Assembly (NCBI GenBank): GCA_036845725.1
Contig: DAIUDK010000006.1
Coordinates: 1-64,000, forward strand
Source of the DNA: DSWT01 sp036845725
GTDB taxonomy: Bacteria; Chloroflexota; Anaerolineae; B4-G1; SLSP01
Direction: 5' to 3'
Length of the DNA stretch: 64,000 nt
Of the stretch, positions 1 through 8,745 are shown piece after piece. The translations under genes were made by a program, and so were the position numbers. The notes under the pieces were generated by a model that saw only the letters and a list, made by a program, of their open reading frames with translations, was not told where the DNA came from and did not search any database. Positions within the stretch are counted from its first letter, which is position 1. Each line of letters opens with the position of its first letter.

Positions 1-338
1 TGCTCGTCAAAGCGCCGCTGGTGGACACCCAGAAGCACGGCGAAGTCCCGGCGCTTGACGTGTCCGCCAGTTTCGACGCCGAAACGCAGCAGAGCGCGCT
101 CTTCGTGGTGAACCGCAGCCAGACCGAGACCATATCTACCGACATCATCTGGCAGAGCGAGGCCCCGCGCCAGGTCACGAGCGCGTACCAGGTCGCGGGG
201 ACGGACGTCAAGGCGGTGAACACCTACGAACATCCTGATACGGTCGTCTCGCGCCAGATCGCGGCCAGCCAGATGGACGGCAACACGCTGACCTTGCGGC
301 TGCCGCCTCTGTCGTTCACCGTGATCAACACGCGCTAA
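1..338 (+). CDS. alpha-L-arabinofuranosidase, C-terminal fragment (5' end outside window)
   Basis: The reading frame is open from the left edge of the window (first full codon at base 3) and ends at TAA 336-338, so about 112 C-terminal residues are visible. The fragment reads like the beta-sandwich that closes GH51-type arabinofuranosidases: alternating short strands, a VDTQKHGEVPALDVSAS segment, an LFVVNRS motif and a terminal LRLPPLSFTVI strand. The catalytic TIM barrel lies upstream and is not visible. Full-length enzymes release terminal arabinose from arabinan or arabinoxylan. The assignment rests on C-terminal similarity recalled from the family; another beta-sandwich-ended glycosidase is the main alternative. 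Confidence 0.72.
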   Translation, partial: LVKAPLVDTQKHGEVPALDVSASFDAETQQSALFVVNRSQTETISTDIIWQSEAPRQVTSAYQVAGTDVKAVNTYEHPDTVVSRQIAASQMDGNTLTLRLPPLSFTVINTR

Positions 339-369
339 CGGGTGAAGGGGAAGTATCTGCTGTGGATCA

Positions 370-401
370 GACCTGTCAGGTGTGGGAAAACCTGACAGGT
401 C
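370..401. terminator. 12-bp perfect hairpin between convergent genes
   Basis: GACCTGTCAGGT (370-381) and its exact complement (390-401) are separated by an 8-nt loop. The hairpin sits between the converging arabinofuranosidase and VTT genes, where a bidirectional terminator is expected. There is no clear T tract on either side. Confidence 0.5.
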
Positions 402-424
402 CTTCATAGTTTCATAACTAACGG

Positions 425-1018
425 TCAGTCAACGGCTATTCCAAACACCATGCTTAACAATGTAAAACGAACCGTCTTCCCCAGAGCGGCAGCGATCAGG
501 AACTTCCACCAGCGCATCCTTGCTATACCGGCCAAAATGCCCCCCATATCAAAAATGGGATTGGGGATCGCCGCCAAAACAAAGATCACGATAGCGCCCC
601 AGCGCTGAAATTTGGGCCGCAACCAGCGTAACCACTGCATCTGTTTCTCTCCCAGGCCCGCCACAGTTGTGCCCTCGTCCAGGTTAGGACTCATCCCCCG
701 CCCCAACGTGTAGCCCGTCATCTCGCCCACGGCTGCGCCACAGCCTGCCAATATGCCCACAAGGTAGGGATTGAGCACCGCGCCAAAGGCCACCACGGTG
801 AAACTCGGCGCGGGGAAAATAAGCGTCGCATTGCCCAAAACGCTGATGATAAGGACGCCCAGATAGCCATACTCGGCGTATTTTTGCACCATGTCGCGTG
901 TGGCATAGATCACAATAGCGATGCCGATGGAAAAACCGATCATCACCCAACGCAGCATAGCCTGCTTCCGGTCGGCCTGGGATTTTTGTAGTTGAGATTC
1001 GTCTGCGTTCTCGGTCAA
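425..1018 (-). CDS. VTT (DedA/TVP38-like, SNARE-associated) membrane protein
   Basis: 197-residue integral membrane protein. A charged cytoplasmic N-terminus (about 20 residues) is followed by a transmembrane helix at about 22-41, a hydrophobic region at about 53-105 that includes the re-entrant G-x-x-x-G-E-x-x-x-Y-x-L-G-R type motif, and three hydrophobic segments near 142-197. This is the VTT fold, whose members act as lipid scramblases or flippases or affect membrane homeostasis. The start is TTG at 1018, supported by a GAGGAGGG Shine-Dalgarno (SD) just upstream. It lies alone, convergent with the preceding gene. Substrate cannot be told from sequence. Confidence 0.8.
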   Translation of the reverse strand: MTENADESQLQKSQADRKQAMLRWVMIGFSIGIAIVIYATRDMVQKYAEYGYLGVLIISVLGNATLIFPAPSFTVVAFGAVLNPYLVGILAGCGAAVGEMTGYTLGRGMSPNLDEGTTVAGLGEKQMQWLRWLRPKFQRWGAIVIFVLAAIPNPIFDMGGILAGIARMRWWKFLIAAALGKTVRFTLLSMVFGIAVD

Positions 1019-1046
1019 AGATGCCCTCCTCGTGAAACAGTCGCGT

Positions 1047-1066
1047 AGTCTTTAGTCTTATAGTCG
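1047..1066 (-). repeat. GACTA-word leader repeat upstream of the VTT gene
   Basis: Read in the direction of the downstream gene, this leader consists of GACTATAA, GACTAAA and GACT in succession, a 7-8-nt degenerate tandem word. An 11-nt core (GACTAAAGACT) recurs exactly upstream of murF at 20951-20961, also in sense orientation. Confidence 0.5.
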
Positions 1067-1234
1067 TTTGTACTCTCATTTTATACGGGATTTCGATAAT
1101 TGTCGAAACTGCCCCACAGAAAATATTTCCATTCATAGCATTTTCCATTACAATATAAGTATCTCATTCATACTCCCTAATCCTTACTCCCTACTCCATA
1201 TACAAGCACTGGCCAGCAACGAAAGGAGGGCCAC

Positions 1235-2545
1235 ATGTCTGGATGGATGGGCAAGACGACAACCGATCTCAATCTGCGGGCGGGCACAGGACTGGATTAT
1301 CCGATTCTCGCGACGCTGCCCGAAGGTACAGTGTTCGATATTCTGGGCGAGGTGGGCATCAACTGGTTGCACGTCCGCGCGGGTGGGCAAGAGGGCTACG
1401 TCTACCGCAGTTACACACAACTGCCACGCGCCGGCAAAACTGCGACGGATCTCGCCGTGCGCAACACGCCGGGCGAAACCCTCCCCATTGTCACGGCGCT
1501 GTACGAAGACACGCAACTGCTCGTCTTCGGTGAAGAGGGGGGCTGGTTCGAGGTCATCGCACTGGGGATGGCCGGTTACGTGCCGGTGGAATCCGTTCTC
1601 TTCCCGCAAATTGGGAAGACGACCGATACCGTCAACTTACGAGCCAGCGCGAGCACCGAGAGCAAAATCCTCGGAATCCTGCCACCGGGCACGCAGGTAC
1701 ATATCTGGCGAAGCCAGGACGGGTGGCTGTACGTGGCCGATACCGTGCGCTCCGGCTATCTCTACAGCAGTTACGTGCAGGTCGGAGTGGAGCCGGTAGA
1801 GGAGCAACCTGGCGAAAAGCCTCAGCCCTTCCCCGAAGTCCCCCTGGAGCCGCCAGAAGCTGAAAAAATCCGGCTTGGCCCCAATCCCACGTACACCGAA
1901 CGCCAGGTCGCCAGCCTGTGGAACCGGATGGGCGGCCTGCTCAAGGCGCTGGCCGCGCACCTGGAGATCGATCCCGCCACCGCCGTCGCCGTGCTGACGG
2001 TGGAATCCGGCGGGCGCGCCTTCGACGCCAACGGGCGCATGATCATCCGCTTCGAGAACCACGTCTTCTACGACCGTTGGGGCAAGGATAACCTCAGCGT
2101 CTTCGAGCAGCATTTCCAGTTCAACGCCGTCCAACGGTGGCTGAACCATATGTGGCGTCCCGCCGCCCACGAAGCGTGGCGCACAGTCCACACCAGCCAG
2201 GATGAAGAGTGGCGCGTCTTTGAGTTCGCCCGCGGTCTGAACGACACGGCGGCCAAGCTCTCCATCAGCATGGGTGGCGCGCAGATCATAGGCTTCAACC
2301 ATCCCACCCTCGGCTACGACACCGTCCAGCAAATGTTCGACGCCTTCTCCGCCAGCGAGCGTGACCAGATCCTTGGCTTCTTCGCCTTCATCCGTGGCCG
2401 CACCGCCGAATCCAAACGCATCGCTGCGCTACAAGCTCTGGACTTCGTCACCTTCGCGCGCTTGTACAACGGCCCCGGCCAGGCTGTCCAATATGGCGCG
2501 GCCATCCGCACCGCCTACGATACGTTCTACAGGCTACGGGGGTAG
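1235..2545 (+). CDS. triple SH3b-domain N-acetylmuramidase-like protein
   Basis: 436 residues. Three consecutive SH3b repeats occupy about 5-62, 66-125 and 128-187, each opening with G-K-T-x-T/D and carrying the L-N-L-R/L-A-V-R pattern and a closing G-Y-V/L strand. A proline-rich linker (about 188-215) precedes a C-terminal domain (about 225-435) with the ESGG, RFENHVFYDRWG and SMGGAQIIGFNH signatures of the N-acetylmuramidase (DUF3380, PF11860) family. These enzymes cleave the glycan backbone of peptidoglycan; the SH3b domains would bind wall peptides. A strong SD (AAAGGAGGG) precedes ATG 1235. No signal peptide or transmembrane helix is visible, unusual for a wall hydrolase acting outside the cell; export by another route or release by lysis would be needed. 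Confidence 0.82.
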   Translation: MSGWMGKTTTDLNLRAGTGLDYPILATLPEGTVFDILGEVGINWLHVRAGGQEGYVYRSYTQLPRAGKTATDLAVRNTPGETLPIVTALYEDTQLLVFGEEGGWFEVIALGMAGYVPVESVLFPQIGKTTDTVNLRASASTESKILGILPPGTQVHIWRSQDGWLYVADTVRSGYLYSSYVQVGVEPVEEQPGEKPQPFPEVPLEPPEAEKIRLGPNPTYTERQVASLWNRMGGLLKALAAHLEIDPATAVAVLTVESGGRAFDANGRMIIRFENHVFYDRWGKDNLSVFEQHFQFNAVQRWLNHMWRPAAHEAWRTVHTSQDEEWRVFEFARGLNDTAAKLSISMGGAQIIGFNHPTLGYDTVQQMFDAFSASERDQILGFFAFIRGRTAESKRIAALQALDFVTFARLYNGPGQAVQYGAAIRTAYDTFYRLRG

Positions 2546-2592
2546 CTTTTGACCAGCGCTTTACGATTCAGATATGGCAAAGGAGGCAGACT

Positions 2593-3567
2593 ATGATCGC
2601 AAGAGTTGGAACATTTAACCTGAACAATCTCTTTTCTCGTTTCAATTTTCAGGCCGAAATTGGTCAAATACCTGACGAGAATCCAGGTGGGATTACACTG
2701 ACATTCGACCAAGACGAACTAAGCGTGCGAACGTTTATGGGGCGACTGGTAAAAGAGAAGGAGCCAGATGAGACTTCCGAGATTGCCAGACGTATCGTCG
2801 ATGTGATCAAGGCCGATGTACTTGCAGTTCAGGAAGTTGAGCACATCGAAATCCTCAAACAATTCAACCGAGACCATTTACGAAATCTCTACCCTTACAT
2901 TGCCTTAGTCGAGGGAAATGACCAGCGGTTCATCGACGTCGCAATTCTGTCAAAATTACCAATCGGGATAATCGTGTCGCATCAAACGGCTGTTCATCCA
3001 GATGAGCCAGACCAACGGGTTTTTAGTCGTGACTTGCTTCAAGTGGAAATCCTTGATTACAACAGAGATAAACTGTTTACGATTTACAACACCCATCTGA
3101 AGAGTCATTATGTACCATTTGGACAAGATCCGATTCAAGGAGCAATTGATGCCAACAATCGGCGTAGACGGCAAGCCGAGACAGTTTCTCGAATCATTAG
3201 CCGCATGGAACGGTCAGATAGTCGATTTGTACTCACTGGGGATATGAATGATCCTCCAGATTCTCAATTCCTATTGCCTATGCTTATAGTGGATAAACGA
3301 CCGCTCGTCAATACTCTGGAGAATCCAGCGGAGACTCGTCCTCCGAAAGCTGAAACCCCTGGACAAGGTCCCGGACCACAAACACCAGCCTGGACACATA
3401 GATTCAACCCACCAGGTCCAGCCTTGCCCGAATATCACCTATTTGACCAAATTTGGGTGAGTCAAGCACTTGCTGGACGATTCGCCAACCCAACAATCGA
3501 CCGGCGCACCAAACATGGAGGAGATGGTAGTGACCATGATCCGGCGTGGATTGATCTAGACCTTTAG
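2593..3567 (+). CDS. endonuclease/exonuclease/phosphatase-fold hydrolase
   Basis: 324 residues. Motifs in order fit the EEP superfamily: GTFNLNNLF near the N-terminus, VLAVQEVEHIE (metal-binding Glu), NTHLKSH, LTGDMNDPPDS (catalytic Asp/Asn) and GGDGSDHDPAWIDL at the end (catalytic Asp-His). The family cleaves phosphodiester or phosphomonoester bonds in nucleic acids, sphingolipids or phosphoinositides; no motif here settles which. AAAGGAGG lies 6-7 nt before ATG 2593. The gene is clearly AT-richer than its neighbours (one sampled 60-base line is about 43% G+C), which suggests recent acquisition. No signal peptide is seen. Confidence 0.82.
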   Translation: MIARVGTFNLNNLFSRFNFQAEIGQIPDENPGGITLTFDQDELSVRTFMGRLVKEKEPDETSEIARRIVDVIKADVLAVQEVEHIEILKQFNRDHLRNLYPYIALVEGNDQRFIDVAILSKLPIGIIVSHQTAVHPDEPDQRVFSRDLLQVEILDYNRDKLFTIYNTHLKSHYVPFGQDPIQGAIDANNRRRRQAETVSRIISRMERSDSRFVLTGDMNDPPDSQFLLPMLIVDKRPLVNTLENPAETRPPKAETPGQGPGPQTPAWTHRFNPPGPALPEYHLFDQIWVSQALAGRFANPTIDRRTKHGGDGSDHDPAWIDLDL

Positions 3568-3667
3568 CATAGGCTAGACGAAAACCCGTGAGTATTACTT
3601 GATAGATCGCATGGCGGAGTTGATATAAAGGACAGACCACTAATCCTATTGGCTCAGTTAATGGGCC

Positions 3668-5251
3668 CTATTCCACCGCCACGCACGCCCCGCGCTTGTC
3701 GATGCGGGTGACGACGGCCCCGCGCGCAAAAGGATTATTCTTAAGATGCGGCGCATCGAGGATACCGCTCGTCACCGCCCGCGCCAGCGTCGCCGGATCG
3801 GTCAGCGGGTCGGCGACGCCACCCTCCGCCAGTGCGCCGATTCGCGCCAGCATTTCCCACGCCTCACGCACCAACTCATCTTTGCGCGCCTGCACCGCCG
3901 GGTCTGCCGTCATATCCGGCTGACCGCGCAACGCGTTGTCGATGGCCCGCCGCGCCATCGTGCTCGCGGCGATGATGTCGGCGGCGGTGGCGGCGTGATG
4001 TGCCTCCGTATGCCCGACGATGTGCACGATGTGCGGCTTGAGCGCCATCTGCACGTAGACGCTCGCCGCCAGGTGCGCGCGCGCCGCGTCGTCGTCGAGG
4101 GGATAGCTCAACAGGCCCGTGCGCGTCTGCTTCCAGATGCAGAAGTCCGGCCCGGCCAGCGGCGCGATCAGCTCCAAAATCGCCAGCATCTTCGCCAGAT
4201 CCATCACGTCCGAGAGACCCGGCGGGCTGTTGAACATCAACTGCGCGATGTAGTCGCACACGCCGAACGCCCGCGCGTTGTGCGCCGAAAGGTACGCTGC
4301 GACGACCGAAACCACGTCCGGCGCGTCGCGCATCCCCCAATGGTGCGGCTCGTTTAGTTCCACGGGGATGCCGCGCGCGCCGTACCATGCCATCACCTGC
4401 TGGTGCTCGCGGATCGAGCCTTCCAGGTCCCACGGCCCGCGCCCGTCCATCTGGTTGAACCAGAAGAGTGGGATGGCACACCAGGCAATGTTGATCGTCT
4501 CCACGTAGACTTCCGCCAAGCGGATGAAGTCGTCGGTGCCGGAATAGGTGCGCAGCAGCGGGTAGTTGCCGCGCCGGCTGGCTTCGTAGAGCGCGCGGTA
4601 GTCGTCGGCGCTGCGCACGGGCACACCGCCGGCCCCCTTGCGCCGCGCGTCCTGGCGCTCCGGGTGGAAGAAGTGCTCCTGCGCGTCCTGGTCGATGCCC
4701 AACGAGATCACATCCAGCGCGTGCGCTTCGGCGATAGCGGCGATGCCGTCCAATGTCGCCTCCATGGTCGGCAGACCGAAGTGGTGGCGCAAAATGGGAT
4801 ATGGCGCTTTCCAGCCGATGCGCTCCACGGTCGTCTGCGGGAAATCGGCGGCTGTCGCATGCGCGTGAGCCTGTCCTTTGAGGTAAGCCACCACCGCATC
4901 CGGTGGCTCGCTTCCATCGAAGACCTGCTCGAAGAAACCGAGCGCTTGCGCCCGTTCGGCCACCGGCGGCGTCCCCCCGAAGGCAAAACGCACGCCCGCG
5001 CTGCGCAGATCGTCCGCCGCCTCCGCGAAATCAGCCAGCAGCCGCTCACCGGTCTCCGGCGTCAGCCGGTACGAAACGCCGACGAGGTCCGCTTTTTCGC
5101 GCCGCGCCGCTTCCAGCATCCCCTCCACCGGCACCGCCGGGCCGAGGAAGACCGTCCGCCAACCCGCCGCTTCCGCCAGCCGCAGGAAATTCATCACCCC
5201 GGCTACGTGCACGCACTCCCCCAACGCTCCGGCTACAACTGTCTTCATCAT
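3668..5251 (-). CDS. cobalamin-dependent mutase-like protein (fused B12 domain and glutamate-mutase-epsilon-like domain)
   Basis: 527 residues. The N-terminal ~135 residues form a Rossmann-like B12 domain: the lower-axial His is present in GECVHVAG (H15), although the usual Asp of D-x-H-x-x-G is Cys; VGVSYRL (the S-x-L element) and FGGTPP (the GG loop) follow. The remaining ~380 residues look like a TIM-barrel catalytic chain. The end (HTEAHHAATAADI, then AxxK-E-rich helices and GILDAPHLKNN) recalls methylaspartate (glutamate) mutase epsilon subunits, which normally pair with a separate small B12 subunit. Inference: an adenosyl-B12 carbon-skeleton mutase of unknown substrate. GAGAGG lies just upstream; ATG 5248 is slightly better spaced than 5251. 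The gene follows an opine-dehydrogenase-like gene on the same strand. Confidence 0.62.
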   Translation of the reverse strand: MMKTVVAGALGECVHVAGVMNFLRLAEAAGWRTVFLGPAVPVEGMLEAARREKADLVGVSYRLTPETGERLLADFAEAADDLRSAGVRFAFGGTPPVAERAQALGFFEQVFDGSEPPDAVVAYLKGQAHAHATAADFPQTTVERIGWKAPYPILRHHFGLPTMEATLDGIAAIAEAHALDVISLGIDQDAQEHFFHPERQDARRKGAGGVPVRSADDYRALYEASRRGNYPLLRTYSGTDDFIRLAEVYVETINIAWCAIPLFWFNQMDGRGPWDLEGSIREHQQVMAWYGARGIPVELNEPHHWGMRDAPDVVSVVAAYLSAHNARAFGVCDYIAQLMFNSPPGLSDVMDLAKMLAILELIAPLAGPDFCIWKQTRTGLLSYPLDDDAARAHLAASVYVQMALKPHIVHIVGHTEAHHAATAADIIAASTMARRAIDNALRGQPDMTADPAVQARKDELVREAWEMLARIGALAEGGVADPLTDPATLARAVTSGILDAPHLKNNPFARGAVVTRIDKRGACVAVE

Positions 5252-5315
5252 TCACCTCTCTGTAATCGGTAATTTGAGATTTGTTGATTGGTCAATTCTT
5301 CCATTCACCCATTCA

Positions 5316-5333
5316 CCCATTCGCTGATTCTTC
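5316..5333. repeat. 18-nt exact intergenic repeat, copy A
   Basis: CCCATTCGCTGATTCTTC here recurs exactly, inverted, at 15858-15875. Next to it the leader has an 8-nt tandem word (GAATGGGT on the minus strand, about three copies). Both copies lie in short gaps between co-directional minus-strand genes. Confidence 0.7.
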
Positions 5334-6592
5334 CTACCGCTCCCCTGTCTCCACGTAACGATGCAATTCCGAGACGGACATCTCCTGGATCCNNNNNNNN
5401 NNNNNNNNNNNNNNNNNNNNNNNNNNNNNNNNNNNNNNNNNNNNNNNNNNNNNNNNNNNNNNNNNNNNNNNNNNNNNNNNNNNNNNNNNNNNCGCTCCCC
5501 TGTCTCCACGTAACGATGCAATTCCGAGACGGACATCTCCTGGATCCCGAGACGTTCCAACGTGCGCCCCTTGCGCCAGTAATCCGTCGCGTGGACGATG
5601 TTCGCCAGCTTCACAATCGCGTGGATGGCGGTCGTGTCGACGCCGTACTGGTGGCCGACGAGAGCAATCGGCACCAGGCTACACGGCACATCCTCGAAGA
5701 TGTAACGATGCTGGATAATGTTGGGCGCTTTGATGCCCCCGTATCCGGGATTGGCGTGCATCGCTTCGTAGAGATTGCCGCCCAATGCGCCGTAAGCGCG
5801 TTCGAGCCATTCCTCTGCCGTCTGCGCGCGAATGCCCACCGCCGCCGCCACCGTCACCCGCTCTCGATCCAGTGCCGACAACACCCGCGCTGTGGCCGGC
5901 GTAACCCCGTCCATGTAAAACTGGAAATCGCCCTGCCGCGCCTCGATCCACCCGGCATTGAGCAACGTCAGCGCGGGGTGGAAGATTGCCCCCATGTTGT
6001 TCAACCCGGTGTAGAGCACATTTTTGGCCGGGATGAACTGCGGATAGACCGTCGAGAGCGTTGCCAGCGCTTCCTTTGTGCGCGTCGCCGGGAGCGCCGA
6101 AACCGGCACCGAGAACTTGGTGCGGAAGATGCGCGCTTCCGCTGGGCCATTGCTGCGCGCCGCAAAGAGGAAAGTCTCCGCCTCGCAGATGATGGGATTA
6201 CAGTTACAGCCACCCTCGATGAGCGCCTGTTTGAACTCCAATGCCCCGCCGGTACGTCCAGGATGCAACACGACGATGTGGTGGTCGCGCAGATAGGGTG
6301 CAGACGCCAGCGCAATATCGCGGTGCCCTGAGGCCGGAACGACGACCATCACCAGCCTGGCTTCGGCCAACGCCTCACCTATATCGGCGGTGACTGCGCG
6401 CAGCGGAGCGAAGACGATGCTCCCATCTTCCTGCTGCAGCTCGATGCCCTTGCGCAGATCGACCACCTCGATGCGCTCGTAAGTGCGATTGTACAAAGTC
6501 ACAGCAAATCCGCGCGACGCCATCTCCGCCGCCATCGCCTGGCCGCCATGCCCGGCGCCAATGACGGTAATCCGTAGTGATTCCTGATTCAT
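5334..6592 (-). CDS. NAD/NADP-dependent octopine/nopaline dehydrogenase family protein (interrupted by an assembly gap)
   Basis: The N-terminus has the nucleotide-binding glycine loop VIGAGHGGQAMAAEMASRG, followed by VVVPASGH and VLHPGRTGG; the C-terminal half (LYTGLNNMGAIFHPALTLLN, ANPGYGGIKAP) matches the opine dehydrogenase helical domain. Such enzymes reductively condense an amino acid with a 2-oxo acid, or run the reverse. As written the frame crosses 100 N and is shifted afterwards. Because the same 55 bp flank the gap, collapsing them gives ...HRYVETGER followed by TAG at 5336-5334, i.e. about 368 residues, the normal family length. It precedes the B12-dependent gene in the same direction and may share a pathway with it. 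Confidence 0.75.
5338..5547. other. scaffold gap: 100 N between two identical 55-bp copies
   Basis: Bases 5338-5392 and 5493-5547 are identical and flank exactly 100 N (5393-5492). This is the signature of two contigs that overlap by 55 bp but were joined with a placeholder gap. The true sequence most likely contains the 55 bp once. Confidence 0.9.
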
Positions 6593-6840
6593 AGTTCCTC
6601 CTTGTGTCGCTTTCTGCCCACCATCGGTAAAATGCAGATAGTGATTGTTCGTCGAAGTCGGTGCTGCGCACCTGTTTGCGTTAGCCCGGTAATCGTTAAG
6701 TCCACAATATCAACGGGGATTCCCTGACACGGCCATTAGCCGAAGAATTCTACACCGATTCAAGAAGTTTGTCCAATTATGGTACAATGGCCACAATTTC
6801 GCACTACCCGACAATCCGACTACACGACTAAGGACAAACT

Positions 6841-7581
6841 ATGGGAAACTTCTTTGGCAAAGACTGGGCCGGCGCGCCGTTCGAGCTTTTCGGGACGGCG
6901 CATCTCATCGCACTGGCGCTCGTGGCGCTCGCCAACGTGGCGCTGTTCTACGTCCGTGACCACGCCAGCGAGACGGCGCGGCGCAATATCCGCTACGGGC
7001 TGGCGATTTTCCTCATCATCAACGAAATCGCCTGGCACCTATGGAACTGGAGCATCGGCGAATGGACAATCCAGACGATGCTGCCGCTGCACCTGTGCAG
7101 TGCTTTGGTCTGGCTAAGTGCCTACATGCTGTTCACCAAAAACCGTGCCATCTACGAGTTCGCCTACCTGCTCGGCATTATCGGCGCGTTACAGGCGCTG
7201 ATCACGCCGGACGCGGGCATCTACGGCTTCCCGCACTTCCGCTTCTTCCAGGTCATCCTCTCACACGGCACTCTCGTCACCGCTGCGCTCTATATGACCA
7301 TCGTCGAAGGCTTCCGCCCCACGTGGGCGTCGGTGCGGCGCGTGCTCGTGGGCAGCTATCTCTATGCGCTGCACATCTGGGTAATCAACGACTTGATCGG
7401 CAGCAACTATCTCTACCTCGCTCGAAAACTAGATACAGCCAGCCTCCTGGACGTGCTGCCGCCCTGGCCCGGCTACATACCCATTATCGTCGCGCTCGCT
7501 GTGTTCTTTATCCTGCTCTTCTACCTGCCGTTTGCGATCAAGGATATGCGGCACAAGAAGAAAAATCAATCAGTAGATTAA
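6841..7581 (+). CDS. TIGR02206 (YwaF-like) integral membrane protein
   Basis: 246 residues with about seven hydrophobic segments. Family-like features are the F-G-T-A-H-L-I motif in the first helix, NEIAWHLWNW, LPLHLCSALVW and HGTLVTAALYM, and a basic cytoplasmic tail (KDMRHKKKNQ). The function of this family is unknown. ATG 6841 is preceded by AAGGA. A TACAAT -10-like hexamer at 6783-6788 lies upstream with only a weak -35. The gene is followed 56 bp later by dus in the same direction, with AT-rich inverted words between them. Confidence 0.8.
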   Translation: MGNFFGKDWAGAPFELFGTAHLIALALVALANVALFYVRDHASETARRNIRYGLAIFLIINEIAWHLWNWSIGEWTIQTMLPLHLCSALVWLSAYMLFTKNRAIYEFAYLLGIIGALQALITPDAGIYGFPHFRFFQVILSHGTLVTAALYMTIVEGFRPTWASVRRVLVGSYLYALHIWVINDLIGSNYLYLARKLDTASLLDVLPPWPGYIPIIVALAVFFILLFYLPFAIKDMRHKKKNQSVD

Positions 7582-7616
7582 GCATATTTAGCAGATTAAA
7601 ATCTGCCTAAAAAGCC

Positions 7617-7632
7617 AAATCTGCTGACAGAC
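7617..7632 (+). repeat. TTCAATCTGCTGACAGA-family intergenic word
   Basis: AAATCTGCTGACAGAC lies directly before dus. Related words occur at 40077-40090, 57423-57440, 58691-58708 and, inverted, 58626-58641, all intergenic. An adjacent palindrome (GCAGATTAAAATCTGC, about 7591-7606) uses the same core. Confidence 0.5.
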
Positions 7633-7637
7633 AAACG

Positions 7638-8606
7638 ATGAACGATACCCTCACATTTTCCATCCGCGACCTGCCCATCCACGGGCCGCTGATCCTCGCG
7701 CCGCTGTCAGGCTACAACGACCAGCCGTTCCGCCGCCTGTGCCTGGAGTTCGGTGCGGCGCTGGTCTACACGGGCCTGCTCTCAGCGAGTGCCATCCTCT
7801 ACGGCTCGCAACGCTCGAATGAAATGCTGCGATTCCATCCCGACGAACACCCCCTGGCGTGCCAGCTCTTCGGCAGCGACGCCGATATGCTGGCGAAGGC
7901 CGCACGCACCGTCGAAGCGTTGGGCATCGACGTGCTGGACTTCAACATGGGCTGCGCCGAACCGAAGATCGTCAAAGGCGGCCACGGCGCGGCGCTGCTC
8001 AAGGACCCGGCGCAGATTGGGCGTATTGTGACGCGGCTCGTCAACACCGTGCGCGTCCCGGTCACCGGCAAGATTCGCCTGGGGTGGGACGCCGGTTCGC
8101 GCAACTACATGGAAGTCGCCCGCATCTTGGAGGACAACGGCGCAGCGATGATCGCTGTCCACGGGCGCACCGCCGACCAGCAATATACCGGTCTCGCCGA
8201 CTGGAACGCCATCGCCGAGGTCAAACAGGCGGTACACATCCCCGTCATCGCCAGCGGCGACGTGAAATGCGCCGCCGACATCCCCCGCATCCAGGCACAC
8301 ACCGGCTGCGACGGCGTGATGATCGGGCGCGCTGCCATCGGCAACCCGTGGATTTTCCAGCGCCGCGAGGGGCACGGCCGCGACCTGCCCGACATCCCCT
8401 GGACAGAACGTGTGCCGGTCATTATGAAACACCTGCGCCGCATGGTGGACTTCCACGGTGAAGTCCAGGGCCACCGCCGTTTCCGCAAACACCTGCGCCG
8501 CTATCTCACCAACACAGACATCAGCCGCCGGCAGCGCAACGTCTTTCTGCACTGCGAGGAGTTGGAGACATTCACAGCTTTGCTGAAGAGCGTTGTGGGC
8601 GTATAA
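7638..8606 (+). CDS. dus: tRNA-dihydrouridine synthase
   Basis: 322-residue FMN-dependent TIM-barrel enzyme that reduces uridines in the tRNA D-loop. Visible motifs: LAPLSGYNDQPFR (20-32), DFNMGCAEPK with the catalytic Cys near 106, GKIRLGWD, AVHGRTADQQYTG (FMN phosphate region), VIASGDV and GVMIGRAAIGNPWIF. The usual Pro after the catalytic Cys (G-C-P) is Ala. The C-terminal ~80 residues form the helical tRNA-binding domain. No clear SD precedes ATG 7638; the leader is the AT-rich AATCTGCTGACA word region. Which Dus subfamily it belongs to cannot be decided by eye. Confidence 0.9.
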   Translation: MNDTLTFSIRDLPIHGPLILAPLSGYNDQPFRRLCLEFGAALVYTGLLSASAILYGSQRSNEMLRFHPDEHPLACQLFGSDADMLAKAARTVEALGIDVLDFNMGCAEPKIVKGGHGAALLKDPAQIGRIVTRLVNTVRVPVTGKIRLGWDAGSRNYMEVARILEDNGAAMIAVHGRTADQQYTGLADWNAIAEVKQAVHIPVIASGDVKCAADIPRIQAHTGCDGVMIGRAAIGNPWIFQRREGHGRDLPDIPWTERVPVIMKHLRRMVDFHGEVQGHRRFRKHLRRYLTNTDISRRQRNVFLHCEELETFTALLKSVVGV

Positions 8607-8661
8607 TCCTTCCAACATTATCAGGTATCTCTTCCGAGGTCTGTCAATAGACAGTTGCAAA

Positions 8662-8689
8662 TTCACACGTTGTGTGCTACCCTTATAGT
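8662..8689 (+). promoter_or_regulatory. candidate sigma-70-type promoter
   Basis: TTCACA (8662-8667), 16-bp spacer, TATAGT (8684-8689), ahead of the gene starting at 8746. Each hexamer has one mismatch or more to consensus, so this is a weak call. Confidence 0.35.
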
Positions 8690-8745
8690 TGAAACAGCCT
8701 GCCAGGGCTGGTAAGTTAACTTGAACGATAGGGAGGGTAAAAACA

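Noticed and set aside
4403..5272. Long antisense open frame over the B12-dependent gene
   Set aside because: GC-rich shadow frame opposite a gene with clear B12 motifs; Arg/His-rich product with no domain.
5338..5547. 55-bp duplicate as a true direct repeat or insertion target-site duplication
   Set aside because: The same 55-bp length flanks the other 100-N gap, which fits assembler overlap and not biology.
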